Below are positions 18,129 through 26,509 of a stretch of DNA of 64,000 bases, piece after piece (position 1 is the first letter of the stretch; each line of letters opens with the position of its first letter). Under the pieces are notes generated by a model, which was not told where the DNA came from, did no database searches, and was given only the letters and a program-made list of their open reading frames with translations. The DNA is taken from assembly GCF_000009265.1 (NCBI RefSeq), contig NC_008380.1, positions 4,216,501-4,280,500 of the forward strand, read 5' to 3'. A program made the translations under genes and the position numbers. The stretch is from Rhizobium johnstonii 3841 (GTDB lineage: Bacteria; Pseudomonadota; Alphaproteobacteria; Rhizobiales; Rhizobiaceae).

Positions 18129-19139
18129 ATGACAGTCAAGGTTGCCATCAACGGTTTCGGCCGCATCGGCCGCAACGTCCTTCGCGCCATCGTCGAATCC
18201 GGCCGCACCGACATCGAAGTCGTCGCCATCAACGATCTCGGCCCGGTTGAAACCAACGCCCACCTGCTGCGCTACGACTCGATCCACGGCCGCTTCCCGG
18301 CAACGGTGAAGGTCGAGGGTGACACGATCATCGTCGGCAACGGCAAGCCGATCAAGGTCACAGCGATCAAGGATCCGGCAACGCTCCCGCACCGCGAACT
18401 CGGCGTCGACATCGCGATGGAATGCACCGGCATCTTCACCGCCCGCGACAAGGCTGCCGCCCACCTGACGGCCGGCGCCAAGCGCGTCATCGTCTCGGCA
18501 CCTGCCGATGGTGCCGACCTGACGGTCGTCTTCGGCGTCAACCATGACCAGCTCACCAAGGAGCACTTGGTCATCTCCAACGCGTCCTGCACCACCAACT
18601 GCCTGGTGCCGGTCGTGAAGGTTCTCGATGACGCCGTCGGCATCGACCACGGCTTCATGACGACCATCCACTCCTACACCGGCGACCAGCCGACGCTCGA
18701 CACGATGCACAAGGACCTGTATCGCGCCCGTGCGGCCGCCCTCTCGATGATCCCGACCTCGACTGGTGCAGCCAAGGCAGTCGGCCTCGTTCTGCCGCAT
18801 CTGAAAGGCAAACTCGACGGCACCTCGATCCGCGTTCCGACCCCGAATGTTTCGGTCGTCGACTTCAAGTTCGTCGCCAAGAAGGCGACCACCGTTGGCG
18901 AAATCAATGAAGCCGTCATGGCCGCTGCCAACGGCAAGCTGAAGGGCATCCTCGGCTACACCGACGAGCCGCTCGTCTCCCGTGACTTCAACCACGACAG
19001 CCACTCCTCGATCCTCGCAACCGATCAGACCAAGGTCATGGAAGGCAACTTCGTGCGCGTCCTGTCCTGGTACGACAACGAGTGGGGCTTCTCCAGCCGC
19101 ATGTCCGACACGGCAGTCGCTTTCGCCAAGCTCATCTGA
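18129..19139 (+). CDS. gap: Type I glyceraldehyde-3-phosphate dehydrogenase
   Basis: A 336-residue GAPDH. The NAD-binding start is VAINGFGRIGRNVLRAI and the catalytic cysteine is Cys154 in SNASCTTNCLVPV, followed by HSYTGDQ. The ATG at 18129 is eight bases after gggagt; an ATG at 18123 is too close to that site. The enzyme oxidises glyceraldehyde 3-phosphate to 1,3-bisphosphoglycerate. An imperfect hairpin between tkt and gap (18050-18072) lacks a T-run, so read-through from tkt is possible; a strong terminator follows gap. Confidence 0.96.
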   Translation: MTVKVAINGFGRIGRNVLRAIVESGRTDIEVVAINDLGPVETNAHLLRYDSIHGRFPATVKVEGDTIIVGNGKPIKVTAIKDPATLPHRELGVDIAMECTGIFTARDKAAAHLTAGAKRVIVSAPADGADLTVVFGVNHDQLTKEHLVISNASCTTNCLVPVVKVLDDAVGIDHGFMTTIHSYTGDQPTLDTMHKDLYRARAAALSMIPTSTGAAKAVGLVLPHLKGKLDGTSIRVPTPNVSVVDFKFVAKKATTVGEINEAVMAAANGKLKGILGYTDEPLVSRDFNHDSHSSILATDQTKVMEGNFVRVLSWYDNEWGFSSRMSDTAVAFAKLI

Positions 19140-19162
19140 GCTCTCTCGAGGCATCGACATGC

Positions 19163-19192
19163 AAGCGGCCCGGGAAACCGGGCCGCTTTTTG
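19163..19192 (+). terminator. Intrinsic terminator of gap
   Basis: Perfect 11-bp stem AAGCGGCCCGG / CCGGGCCGCTT closed by a GAAA tetraloop and followed by TTTTTG-like sequence, 23 bases after the gap stop. Confidence 0.93.
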
Positions 19193-19391
19193 TTGCCACG
19201 CCTTCCGAACGACACCAGCCTTCCCTGCTCTGGTATCTTTTCGTCCATTGTCGGGATGGGATCTGTTAGGATAACTCAGCTGGACATTGCAAAATGCCCA
19301 GTTTCCTCGCGCCGCATCGGCCGCCGGCCAGGCGCGGAACGCCAATACCCATGCGGTAGCGCTGTCGCCCGCATGAAAATGAGAGAGATGG

Positions 19392-19706
19392 ATGGATTAT
19401 TTTACCGTTGAAATCGCCGGCCGCGCCGTTGCCAGTTTTCGCTCGGAAAATCACGAGGAAGCGACGCATTTCTTCGAGGCGGAAGACTTTCGCGACGATC
19501 TGACCGTCCTGGAATCCGAAGGCAAGCCTCTTTGGGACCGCAAAGCGGCCCTGAGCCTGCGCAAGGCAACAACCGAGGAAGCAAGCGAAGTCGAGCACGC
19601 CTATGAATTCGACGACGATCCCGAACGGACCATCGAGGACGAGTTCGTCGTTTTCCTGGTCCCGGTCGCGGATCTGACCGACGAGGGCGAGGATACAGAA
19701 GACTGA
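19392..19706 (+). CDS. Conserved acidic protein of unknown function
   Basis: A 104-residue, strongly acidic protein (MDYFTVEIAGRAVASF at the start, ending LTDEGEDTED). No transmembrane segment, cysteine or known motif is visible. A gagagagatgg stretch precedes the ATG, supporting translation. It is monocistronic, between the gap terminator and a small membrane-protein gene. No function is assigned. Confidence 0.65.
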   Translation: MDYFTVEIAGRAVASFRSENHEEATHFFEAEDFRDDLTVLESEGKPLWDRKAALSLRKATTEEASEVEHAYEFDDDPERTIEDEFVVFLVPVADLTDEGEDTED

Positions 19707-19910
19707 CCTCCGATCCGCATTTTTTCCGGTTTTGAAGCCTTATAGAAGCGCCGCCGTTCGCAGGACAGGACGGCGGTGCAGTTAAGCTGCCTCGGGTTCG
19801 AATTCGATAGGCGTCCCTGCACGGGTTGGCAATCCGCTGGGCAAGCGTGCTAGGTTGAGGAAATGCGCAACGCTGCACAATGGCTAAAATGAGCCAAGTG
19901 GAGGTGATAA

Positions 19911-20090
19911 ATGGCAGAGGCACAAAAACGCTTGTCCCACACCACCCTCAAACGGCGGCAACGGTTTCACCCCAAGCGGGACGTCAGGCCTGCCGTGCTG
20001 GCAAAGGCTAATCGTCTGGTCATCTGGGCTGCCGCGTTCATTGGCCTCTTGTTTCTCGCCATCATCAAACTTCAGGCAGTGTTGGGATAG
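19911..20090 (+). CDS. Small single-span membrane protein, unknown function
   Basis: A 59-residue ORF with a very strong ribosome-binding site (ggaggtgataa) immediately before its ATG. The first 36 residues are highly basic (KRLSHTTLKRRQRFHPKRD) and are followed by one membrane helix, VIWAAAFIGLLFLAII. The topology rule places the basic tail in the cytoplasm, where it could bind nucleic acid or lipid head groups. It is followed by a hairpin with GC-rich arms. It resembles no family I can name. Confidence 0.68.
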   Translation: MAEAQKRLSHTTLKRRQRFHPKRDVRPAVLAKANRLVIWAAAFIGLLFLAIIKLQAVLG

Positions 20091-20584
20091 CAGAGCAAGG
20101 GCCGGCCGCTTCTGGCACAAAACGACAGCCGGCTGCTCTCGCTGGGCGGCCGGCATTTTCCTACCCGCTATCGAAAAATCTCAGCGTTCATTTTCCCCGC
20201 TTTCCGCATCGGCGCCTGGAATCCAGTCTTCCTGTCATTGGACAAGGCAAACGGGGCCGCGTGAAAGGGAGCGTGTCCAATTCTGTTGCCATTCGCAGAT
20301 ACCGGCAGGAAAAATCCGTGCCTGTCTTTTTTGCCCTGCTCTCGCCTGATTTTCCTATACATTCTTTATAGAGAATTTCTCCCGTAGCATTCCGTGTCGG
20401 TTGGCCGTCCGGCAGCCGTTCAGCAGCATGAAGCAGCATCACGACGAGGTTAAGCCGCAAGGCCTACCCTTCTCTGACGTTTTGCCGTTTACTGACGGAT
20501 CGCCGCGCGTGACGGAGGGGTTAAATAAAGGCGGATCGGCCGGGGCGGCTGTGTTCGCGAAGCAGTCGATGGAAAGGGGTGGGC
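20091..20584. other. Intergenic region before the antiporter gene
   Basis: At its left end, GCCGGCCGC (20101-20109) pairs with GCGGCCGGC (20146-20154) around an inner AGCCGGCT, followed by ATTTTC: a probable terminator for the 59-residue gene. The rest holds no convincing ORF; the untranslated leader or promoter of the antiporter probably lies here, with a tatagagaat near 20366. Confidence 0.5.
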
Positions 20585-22459
20585 ATGGAAGCGTTTTATA
20601 TCGTGGTGCTGGTTTCGACGGCGCTCGTGCTTCTAGCCGCTTTTTCGAGCCTGCTCGCCTTCCGCTTCGGCGCCCCCCTGCTGCTGCTCTTCCTGATGAT
20701 CGGCCTTGCTGCCGGCGTCGATGGCCTCGGCATCGAGTTCAGCAACAATTACCTCGCCTATATTCTCGGCTCCATCGCGCTGGCCATCATCCTGTTCGAT
20801 TCCGGCTTCGGCACGCCGATGCAGGCCTTCCGGCTGGCGGCCGTGCCCTCTCTGGCGCTCGCCTCGGTCGGCGTGCTGATCACCGCCTCGCTCTTTGCCT
20901 TCGCCGCCATGTGGCTTTTGAACTTCACCTGGCTGGAAGGACTGCTGCTCGGCTCGATCGTCGCATCGACGGATGCCGCCGCCGTCTTCTTCCTGTTGCG
21001 CATTGGCGGCATCAACATCCGCGACAAGGTGCGCTCGACGCTGGAAGTCGAATCCGGCACCAACGACCCGATGGCGATCTTCCTCACCATCGCCCTCGTC
21101 GAGGTGCTGGCGAGCGGCGAGCGTTATGCCGGTATCAATATCGGCATGCTCGCCATGTTCGTGCAGCAGATGGGCCTCGGCGTCATTCTCGGCCTGCTCG
21201 GCGGCATGATGATCGTGCTGATCGTCAGCAAGCTCGATACCGATCGCGGCCTGACGCCGATCTTCGTGCTGGCGCTCGCTCTTCTCGTCTTTTCCTTCAC
21301 CGGCGCGGTTGGCGGCAGCGGCTTCCTCGCCGTCTATGTCGCCGGCATCTACGCCGGAAACCGCAAGATGCAGGCGATCGGCACCATCAAGCGCTTCCAG
21401 GACGGCATGACCTGGCTGGCGCAGATCATCATGTTCCTGGTGCTCGGCCTGCTCGCCACGCCGTCGCAATTCCCTGTCATCATCGTGCCGGCCATCCTGC
21501 TCGCCCTCTTCCTGATCTTCGTCGCCCGGCCGTTGGCGATCTGGCTGTCGCTGCTTCCCTTCGATTACACGCAGCAGGAAATCGGCTTCGTTGCCTGGGT
21601 CGGCCTGCGCGGCGCCGTCTCCATCCTGCTTGCCATCATGCCGATCCTCGGCGGGCTTGAGAACGGCCAGATCTATTTCAACACCGCCTTCATCATCGTG
21701 CTGGTCTCGCTGCTCCTCCAGGGCTGGACGATCAAACCCGTCGCCAAGAAGCTCGGGCTGATCATTCCGCCGCGCATCGGCGCCGTCGACAAGGTCGAGG
21801 TCGACCTGCCGGGCGCGGCCAACCACGAACTGCTCTCCTACCGCGTCATCAAGGATAGCCCGGTGCTGCGCGGCGAGCGCATTCCGCGCTGGGCGACCCC
21901 GTCGCTCGTTATCCGCGACGGCAAGTCGATGCGCTATCAATATGCCGGGCGGCTGCGCGAGCACGATCTCGTCTATCTCTTCATCGTGCCGAGCTATTCC
22001 CGCCTGCTCGACCGGCTCTTTGCCAGCCGGGCGCCTGTCGATGACGACGATGCCGAATTCTTCGGGGCCTTCGCGCTCTCTCCCGCCCGCCCCGCCGCCG
22101 ATCTCGACGCCGCCTATGGCCCCGGCCTGCTCAACGAATCCGAAAAGGGCCTGACGATCGCCGAATTGATGCGGCAGCGTCTCGGCGGCAAGGCCGACTA
22201 TGCCGACCGCGTCCGCCTCGGCTCGATCATCCTCATCGTCCGAGATCTCGACGAGCACGATCACATCACCTCCGTCGGCATGTCGCTTGAGGCGGTCGAA
22301 CCGGCAATTACGCTGCCGATCTTCCTCAATCTCAAGGACATCATCCAGCGCATCCGCGACCGGTTGAACGGACGCCGGAACCGGGAAACCGCAGCCTCCG
22401 AAAGTACGCCGAAAGCGCCGGTCGGACGCGACGAAGGCACACGCGAAAACGGCCGCTGA
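20585..22459 (+). CDS. Potassium/proton antiporter (CPA1 family, NhaP2/CvrA-like)
   Basis: A 624-residue transporter. The first 390 residues form about 12 hydrophobic helices, including the CPA1 signature ASTDAAAVFFLLR near residue 137 and ESGTNDPMAIFLTIAL near 156, with the acidic residues used for ion exchange. The C-terminal 230 residues carry a TrkA-C-like domain (LSYRVIKDSPVLRGERI) and a CorC/HlyC-like end, as in NhaP2. It would expel K+ for protons. The ATG at 20585 follows ggaaagggg. It separates gap from pgk, interrupting the glycolytic block. Confidence 0.9.
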   Translation: MEAFYIVVLVSTALVLLAAFSSLLAFRFGAPLLLLFLMIGLAAGVDGLGIEFSNNYLAYILGSIALAIILFDSGFGTPMQAFRLAAVPSLALASVGVLITASLFAFAAMWLLNFTWLEGLLLGSIVASTDAAAVFFLLRIGGINIRDKVRSTLEVESGTNDPMAIFLTIALVEVLASGERYAGINIGMLAMFVQQMGLGVILGLLGGMMIVLIVSKLDTDRGLTPIFVLALALLVFSFTGAVGGSGFLAVYVAGIYAGNRKMQAIGTIKRFQDGMTWLAQIIMFLVLGLLATPSQFPVIIVPAILLALFLIFVARPLAIWLSLLPFDYTQQEIGFVAWVGLRGAVSILLAIMPILGGLENGQIYFNTAFIIVLVSLLLQGWTIKPVAKKLGLIIPPRIGAVDKVEVDLPGAANHELLSYRVIKDSPVLRGERIPRWATPSLVIRDGKSMRYQYAGRLREHDLVYLFIVPSYSRLLDRLFASRAPVDDDDAEFFGAFALSPARPAADLDAAYGPGLLNESEKGLTIAELMRQRLGGKADYADRVRLGSIILIVRDLDEHDHITSVGMSLEAVEPAITLPIFLNLKDIIQRIRDRLNGRRNRETAASESTPKAPVGRDEGTRENGR

Positions 22460-22529
22460 ACGCCTTGCGTCTCGAATGATCCTTGCTATGTTCGGCGCAA
22501 CTTTCGCCAACCACGACAGGATCCTCCCC

Positions 22530-23735
22530 ATGCCTTCTTTCAAGACCCTCGACGATCTTTCCGACATCCGCGGTAAGCGCGTTCTCGTCCGCGTCGACCT
22601 CAACGTCCCGGTGAAAGACGGCAAGGTCACCGATGTGACGCGCATCGAGCGTGTGGCGCCGACGATTCTCGAATTGTCCGAAAAAGGTGCCAAGGTGATC
22701 CTGCTGGCCCATTTCGGCCGGCCGAAGGATGGCCCTTCTTCGGATCTGTCGCTGTCACTGATCGCCCCTTCCGTCGAGGAAGTGCTTGATCATGCCGTGC
22801 TGACGGCCTCCGACTGCATCGGCGAAGCCGCCGCCTCCGCCGTCGCCGCGATGAATGACGGCGATATCCTGCTTCTGGAAAACACCCGCTTCCACAAGGG
22901 CGAGGAAAACAACGACTCCGACTTCACCAAGGCGCTTGCCGCCAACGGCGACATCTATGTCAACGATGCCTTTTCGGCCGCCCACCGCGCCCATGCTTCG
23001 ACCGAGGGGCTTGCCCACCACCTGCCGGCCTATGCCGGCCGCACCATGCAGGCCGAGCTGGAAGCACTGGAAAAGGGCCTCGGTGATCCCGCTCGCCCTG
23101 TCGTCGCGATCGTCGGCGGCGCCAAGGTCTCCACCAAGATCGACCTGTTGATGAACCTCGTGAAGAAGGTCGATGCGCTCGTCATCGGTGGTGGCATGGC
23201 CAATACCTTCATCGCCGCCCGCGGCACCAATGTCGGCAAGTCGCTCTGCGAACATGATCTCGCCGAAACCGCCAAGCAGATCATGATCGAGGCGGCCACT
23301 GCCGGCTGCGCCATCATCCTGCCGGAGGATGGCGTGATCGCCCGGGAGTTCAAGGCGGGTGCCGCCAATGAGACGGTCGATATCAACGCCATTCCCGCCG
23401 ATGCCATGGTGCTCGATGTCGGCCCGAAATCGGTCGAGGCCATCAACGCCTGGATCGAACGCGCCGCAACCCTGGTCTGGAACGGCCCGCTCGGCGCCTT
23501 CGAGATCGGACCTTTTGATGCCGCGACGGTCGCTGCTGCAAAATACGCCGCTGGGCGCACTATAGCCGGCAAGCTCACCTCCGTTGCCGGCGGCGGCGAT
23601 ACCGTCTCGGCGCTCAACCACGCCGGCGTTGCCGATGATTTCACCTATGTCTCGACCGCCGGCGGCGCCTTCCTCGAATGGATGGAAGGCAAGGAGCTTC
23701 CCGGCGTCGCCGTCCTCAACGCCGCTGCTGCATAA
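22530..23735 (+). CDS. pgk: Phosphoglycerate kinase
   Basis: A 401-residue enzyme. The N-terminal VLVRVDLNVPV, the basic LAHFGRPK near residue 60, the hinge-region GGAKVSTKIDLL near 199 and the C-terminal GGGDTVSAL are all present. It makes ATP and 3-phosphoglycerate from 1,3-bisphosphoglycerate. The ATG at 22530 is the first that gives the conserved start (MPSFKTLDDL). The stop codon and the last alanines lie at the left edge of an intergenic repeat. Confidence 0.96.
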   Translation: MPSFKTLDDLSDIRGKRVLVRVDLNVPVKDGKVTDVTRIERVAPTILELSEKGAKVILLAHFGRPKDGPSSDLSLSLIAPSVEEVLDHAVLTASDCIGEAAASAVAAMNDGDILLLENTRFHKGEENNDSDFTKALAANGDIYVNDAFSAAHRAHASTEGLAHHLPAYAGRTMQAELEALEKGLGDPARPVVAIVGGAKVSTKIDLLMNLVKKVDALVIGGGMANTFIAARGTNVGKSLCEHDLAETAKQIMIEAATAGCAIILPEDGVIAREFKAGAANETVDINAIPADAMVLDVGPKSVEAINAWIERAATLVWNGPLGAFEIGPFDAATVAAAKYAAGRTIAGKLTSVAGGGDTVSALNHAGVADDFTYVSTAGGAFLEWMEGKELPGVAVLNAAAA

Positions 23736-23796
23736 TTCCTTAAATTGGAACCGATTTAAGGTCATGATGGTGCAGCGATTCAAAGGACGCTGTAGG
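23726..23796. repeat. Intergenic repeat tail at the pgk 3' end
   Basis: gctgcataattcc followed by a ttaaattggaaccgatttaa inverted pair and a final gacgctgtag. The same pieces follow or precede the family 1 palindromes at 53352-53437 and 61032-61105. The pgk TAA falls inside it. Confidence 0.6.
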
Positions 23797-23835
23797 TAAC
23801 CGGCAAGACTGATTTCGCAGATTTTACATGTGGAT

Positions 23836-23871
23836 AGACCGCGGAAGAAAAGCTGCTTCCGCGGTCTTTTG
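23836..23871 (+). terminator. Intrinsic terminator of pgk
   Basis: Perfect 12-bp arms AGACCGCGGAAG and CTTCCGCGGTCT with an 8-base loop, followed by TTTTGCC. Confidence 0.92.
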
Positions 23872-23900
23872 CCCAGACGATGAAAAAAATCCCAACTTTC

Positions 23901-23927
23901 AAACGATTGAATTGAATTCAATCGTTT
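23901..23927. promoter_or_regulatory. 12-bp perfect dyad upstream of fba, probable operator
   Basis: Arms AAACGATTGAAT and ATTCAATCGTTT flank TGA, ending 96 bases before the fba start. A perfect 24-base dyad in an AT-rich leader suggests a dimeric repressor or activator site; the regulator is not in this window. Confidence 0.6.
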
Positions 23928-24023
23928 CAATGACTTAGCCTTCCATTTTCCTCCCTATAAACTTCTGTTATCCGCGTTCTATATTCCTCAAATGCCGATG
24001 TTTATTGTTGTGGAGAGAACGAA

Positions 24024-25049
24024 ATGAGCGAACGACTGGAAGACATTGCAATGCAGATGGTTACGGGCGGCCGGGGGTTGCTCGCCGCCGATGAATCGAC
24101 CTCCACCATCAAGAAGCGTTTCGACGCGATCAATCTCGAATCGACCGAAACCAGCCGGCGCGACTATCGCGAAATGCTCTTCCGCTCCGACGAGGCGATG
24201 AAGAAATATATCTCCGGCGTCATCCTCTTCGAAGAGACGTTGTTCCAGAAGGCCGCGGACGGCACGCCGTTCGTCGATATCATCCGCGCAGCCGGCGCCA
24301 TTCCAGGCATCAAGGTCGATACCGGCGCCAAGCCGATGGCTAAATATCCCGCTGAAACCATCACCGAAGGCCTCGATGGCCTCGGCGAGCGACTTGCCAG
24401 ATATTATGAAGCCGGCGCCCGCTTCGCCAAGTGGCGCGGCGTCATCGCCATCTCATCGACCTTGCCGACCCGCGGTTCCGTCCGCGCCAACGCTCAGGCG
24501 CTTGCTCGTTATGCCGCACTCTGCCAGGAGGCCGGGATCGTTCCGATCGTCGAGCCGGAATGCCTGATGGACGGCAAACCGGGCGACCATAATATCGACC
24601 GCTGCGCCGAAGTGACCGAGTTCACGCTGCGCATCGTCTTCGAGGAACTCGCCGACGCCCGCGTCAATCTCGAAGGCATGATCCTGAAGCCGAACATGGT
24701 GATCGACGGCAGGAACGCCCGCAAGGCCTCGGTCGCGGAAGTTGCCGAACGCACCGTCAAGGTGCTGAAGGCGACCGTTCCGCCTGCCGTTCCCGGCATC
24801 GCCTTCCTCTCCGGCGGCCAGACGACCGAAGAAGCGACAGCCCACCTTTCGGCGATCAATGCCATCGGCCACCTGCCCTGGTTCGTCACCTTCTCCTACG
24901 GTCGCGCCCTGCAGGACAGCTCGCTCAAGGCCTGGAACGGCAAGCAGGAAAATGTCGCCGCCGGCCAGCGCGAATTCACCCACCGCGCCGAGATGAACAG
25001 CCTCGCCGCCAAGGGCAACTGGAAGAAGGACCTGGAAAAGGCCGCCTGA
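24024..25049 (+). CDS. fba: Class I fructose-bisphosphate aldolase
   Basis: A 341-residue class I (Schiff-base) aldolase: GGRGLLAADESTSTIKKRF at the N-terminus, AKWRGVI near residue 134, and the active-site lysine Lys222 in MILKPNMVIDG, followed by GIAFLSGGQ. No zinc-ligand set of class II is present. It joins dihydroxyacetone phosphate and glyceraldehyde 3-phosphate, which in rhizobia matters mainly for gluconeogenesis. The ATG follows tggagagaacga. The upstream dyad at 23901 probably controls it separately from pgk, which has its own terminator. Confidence 0.95.
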   Translation: MSERLEDIAMQMVTGGRGLLAADESTSTIKKRFDAINLESTETSRRDYREMLFRSDEAMKKYISGVILFEETLFQKAADGTPFVDIIRAAGAIPGIKVDTGAKPMAKYPAETITEGLDGLGERLARYYEAGARFAKWRGVIAISSTLPTRGSVRANAQALARYAALCQEAGIVPIVEPECLMDGKPGDHNIDRCAEVTEFTLRIVFEELADARVNLEGMILKPNMVIDGRNARKASVAEVAERTVKVLKATVPPAVPGIAFLSGGQTTEEATAHLSAINAIGHLPWFVTFSYGRALQDSSLKAWNGKQENVAAGQREFTHRAEMNSLAAKGNWKKDLEKAA

Positions 25050-25072
25050 GTATTAACGCTTAGGACTTGGGC

Positions 25073-25111
25073 AGGGATGGCAAGCGCAGCGTAGCCGCCC
25101 CTGCCATCCCT
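25073..25111 (+). terminator. Hairpin after fba
   Basis: Arms AGGGATGGCA and TGCCATCCCT are perfectly complementary across a 19-base loop, 23 bases after the fba stop. No T-run follows, so termination is probable but not certain. Confidence 0.55.
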
Positions 25112-25205
25112 CTCTCCTGCCTCTCATTGTCACGGCGACAAGAAACCGCTTCGTTCCGCGAAAAACCGTGATTACTCATAGCGCCCTGTCACAACAGGAG
25201 CTGCC

Positions 25206-26129
25206 ATGAACACCCTCTCCTACGTCACCGTCGATGTCTTCACCTCCACCCGCTTCGAGGGCAATCCGCTTGGCGTCATCTCCGATGCGCGCGGCCTGAG
25301 CGATGCGGCGATGCAAAAGATCGCAACCGAGTTCAATTATTCCGAAGTCACCTTCGTCCTGCCCCCGGAAGACCCTCAAAATTCCGCCCGCGTGCGCATC
25401 TTCACCCCGACGATGGAAATACCCTTTGCCGGCCATCCGAATGTCGGCACCGCCTATGTGCTCGGCCAGCAGGCGGAGATTTTCGGCAAGCCGGTCGGCT
25501 ATAAGCTGCGTTTCGAGGAAAAGGCCGGCATCGTCGAAGTCAGCCTGAAACGCAGCGGCGGAAAGGTTTCTGCTGCCGCCATCCGCGCGCCGCAGCCGCT
25601 GACGATCGGCGACACCATCGCCGCGCAAACCATCGCCGGCTGCGTCTCGCTCGACCCAGGCGTCATCGTCGACACCAGCCATGCCCCGGTCTTTGCCTCG
25701 GTCGGGCTGAACTTCGCCATCGCAGAGCTGAACGGGCTCGAAGCGCTGGCCGCCGCCCGCCCGAACCTTGCCGGATTCCAGGCAGCGGCCGGCCGCCAGA
25801 CGACGAGCGGCCACGACTTCTCGCTCTTCCTCTATGTGAGGACCGCCGAAAGACCATGGAATATTCGCGCCCGCATGTTCGCGCCCCTCGACAATGTGCC
25901 CGAGGATCCGGCAACGGGCAGCGCTTCAGCCGCGCTTGGCGCCTATCTCGTCTCGCTTGCGCCGGAGGCCGATATGAACGCCCGCATCACCATCGAACAG
26001 GGCGTCGAAATGGGCCGCCGCAGCGTCATCACCCTTGATGTCGTGAAATCCAACGGCATCGTTACCGATGTCGTCATCTCGGGAGACTGCGTTTCCGTCA
26101 TGCGCGGAGAAATTAGCTTGCAAGACTGA
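25206..26129 (+). CDS. PhzF family isomerase/epimerase-like protein
   Basis: A 307-residue protein with the two-lobed diaminopimelate-epimerase-like fold of PhzF. The N-terminal DVFTSTRFEGNPLGVI and the glutamate-bearing EFNYSEVTFV near residue 39 match the active site, PFAGHPNVGTAYVL lies near 76 and the second-lobe PATGSASAALGAYL near 236. PhzF isomerises a phenazine precursor, but most homologues act on unknown substrates; no phenazine genes are near. A caggagctgcc site precedes the ATG. Confidence 0.88.
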   Translation: MNTLSYVTVDVFTSTRFEGNPLGVISDARGLSDAAMQKIATEFNYSEVTFVLPPEDPQNSARVRIFTPTMEIPFAGHPNVGTAYVLGQQAEIFGKPVGYKLRFEEKAGIVEVSLKRSGGKVSAAAIRAPQPLTIGDTIAAQTIAGCVSLDPGVIVDTSHAPVFASVGLNFAIAELNGLEALAAARPNLAGFQAAAGRQTTSGHDFSLFLYVRTAERPWNIRARMFAPLDNVPEDPATGSASAALGAYLVSLAPEADMNARITIEQGVEMGRRSVITLDVVKSNGIVTDVVISGDCVSVMRGEISLQD

Positions 26130-26173
26130 CGGTCGCAGCTCGACCGTACCCCTGCGTTACACGTAATCCGGCG

Positions 26174-26338
26174 CTACATCAGGAAATCGCGCGAAAGCAG
26201 AACCACTGCCCAGACGGCGAAAGCGATCAGCGCGAGCTTCCAGAAATCCATCCGCCGCCTGAGGCCGGGAAACCCAAGCGGCTTGATCACCTGTATCGCC
26301 ATGGCAAGGATGAGCAGCAAGGCTATCAGCTTTGTCAT
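26174..26338 (-). CDS. Small two-helix membrane protein, unknown function
   Basis: A 54-residue ORF. The first helix is LIALLLILAMAIQVI, a short basic loop LRRRMDFWK follows, then LALIAFAVWAVVLL. The hairpin topology with a positive loop suggests both ends outside and the loop inside. A weak cggaaaa precedes the ATG. It lies convergent with PhzF and divergent from the MFS gene. The clean membrane architecture makes it more than a chance ORF, but there is no function to assign. Confidence 0.62.
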   Translation of the reverse strand: MTKLIALLLILAMAIQVIKPLGFPGLRRRMDFWKLALIAFAVWAVVLLSRDFLM

Positions 26339-26509
26339 GCTTTATTTTTTCCGTTTTTCGGAATGTCACAGGACGGACATTTTTCCGCGCGAACACAGGA
26401 TCTCGACACGCCGTAAAGACATTCCGGGGCACAATCAATCATCTTGAGGCTGGGCTGAAGCAGGTCCTGCCTTATCTCATTGCAAATCGCTAAGACCGAG
26501 TCTGGGGAA

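Noticed and set aside
20633..22693. 686-residue minus-strand open frame opposite the antiporter gene and the start of pgk
   Set aside because: Composition is arginine/aspartate-rich as in reverse reading of GC-rich codons; the plus-strand genes are clear.
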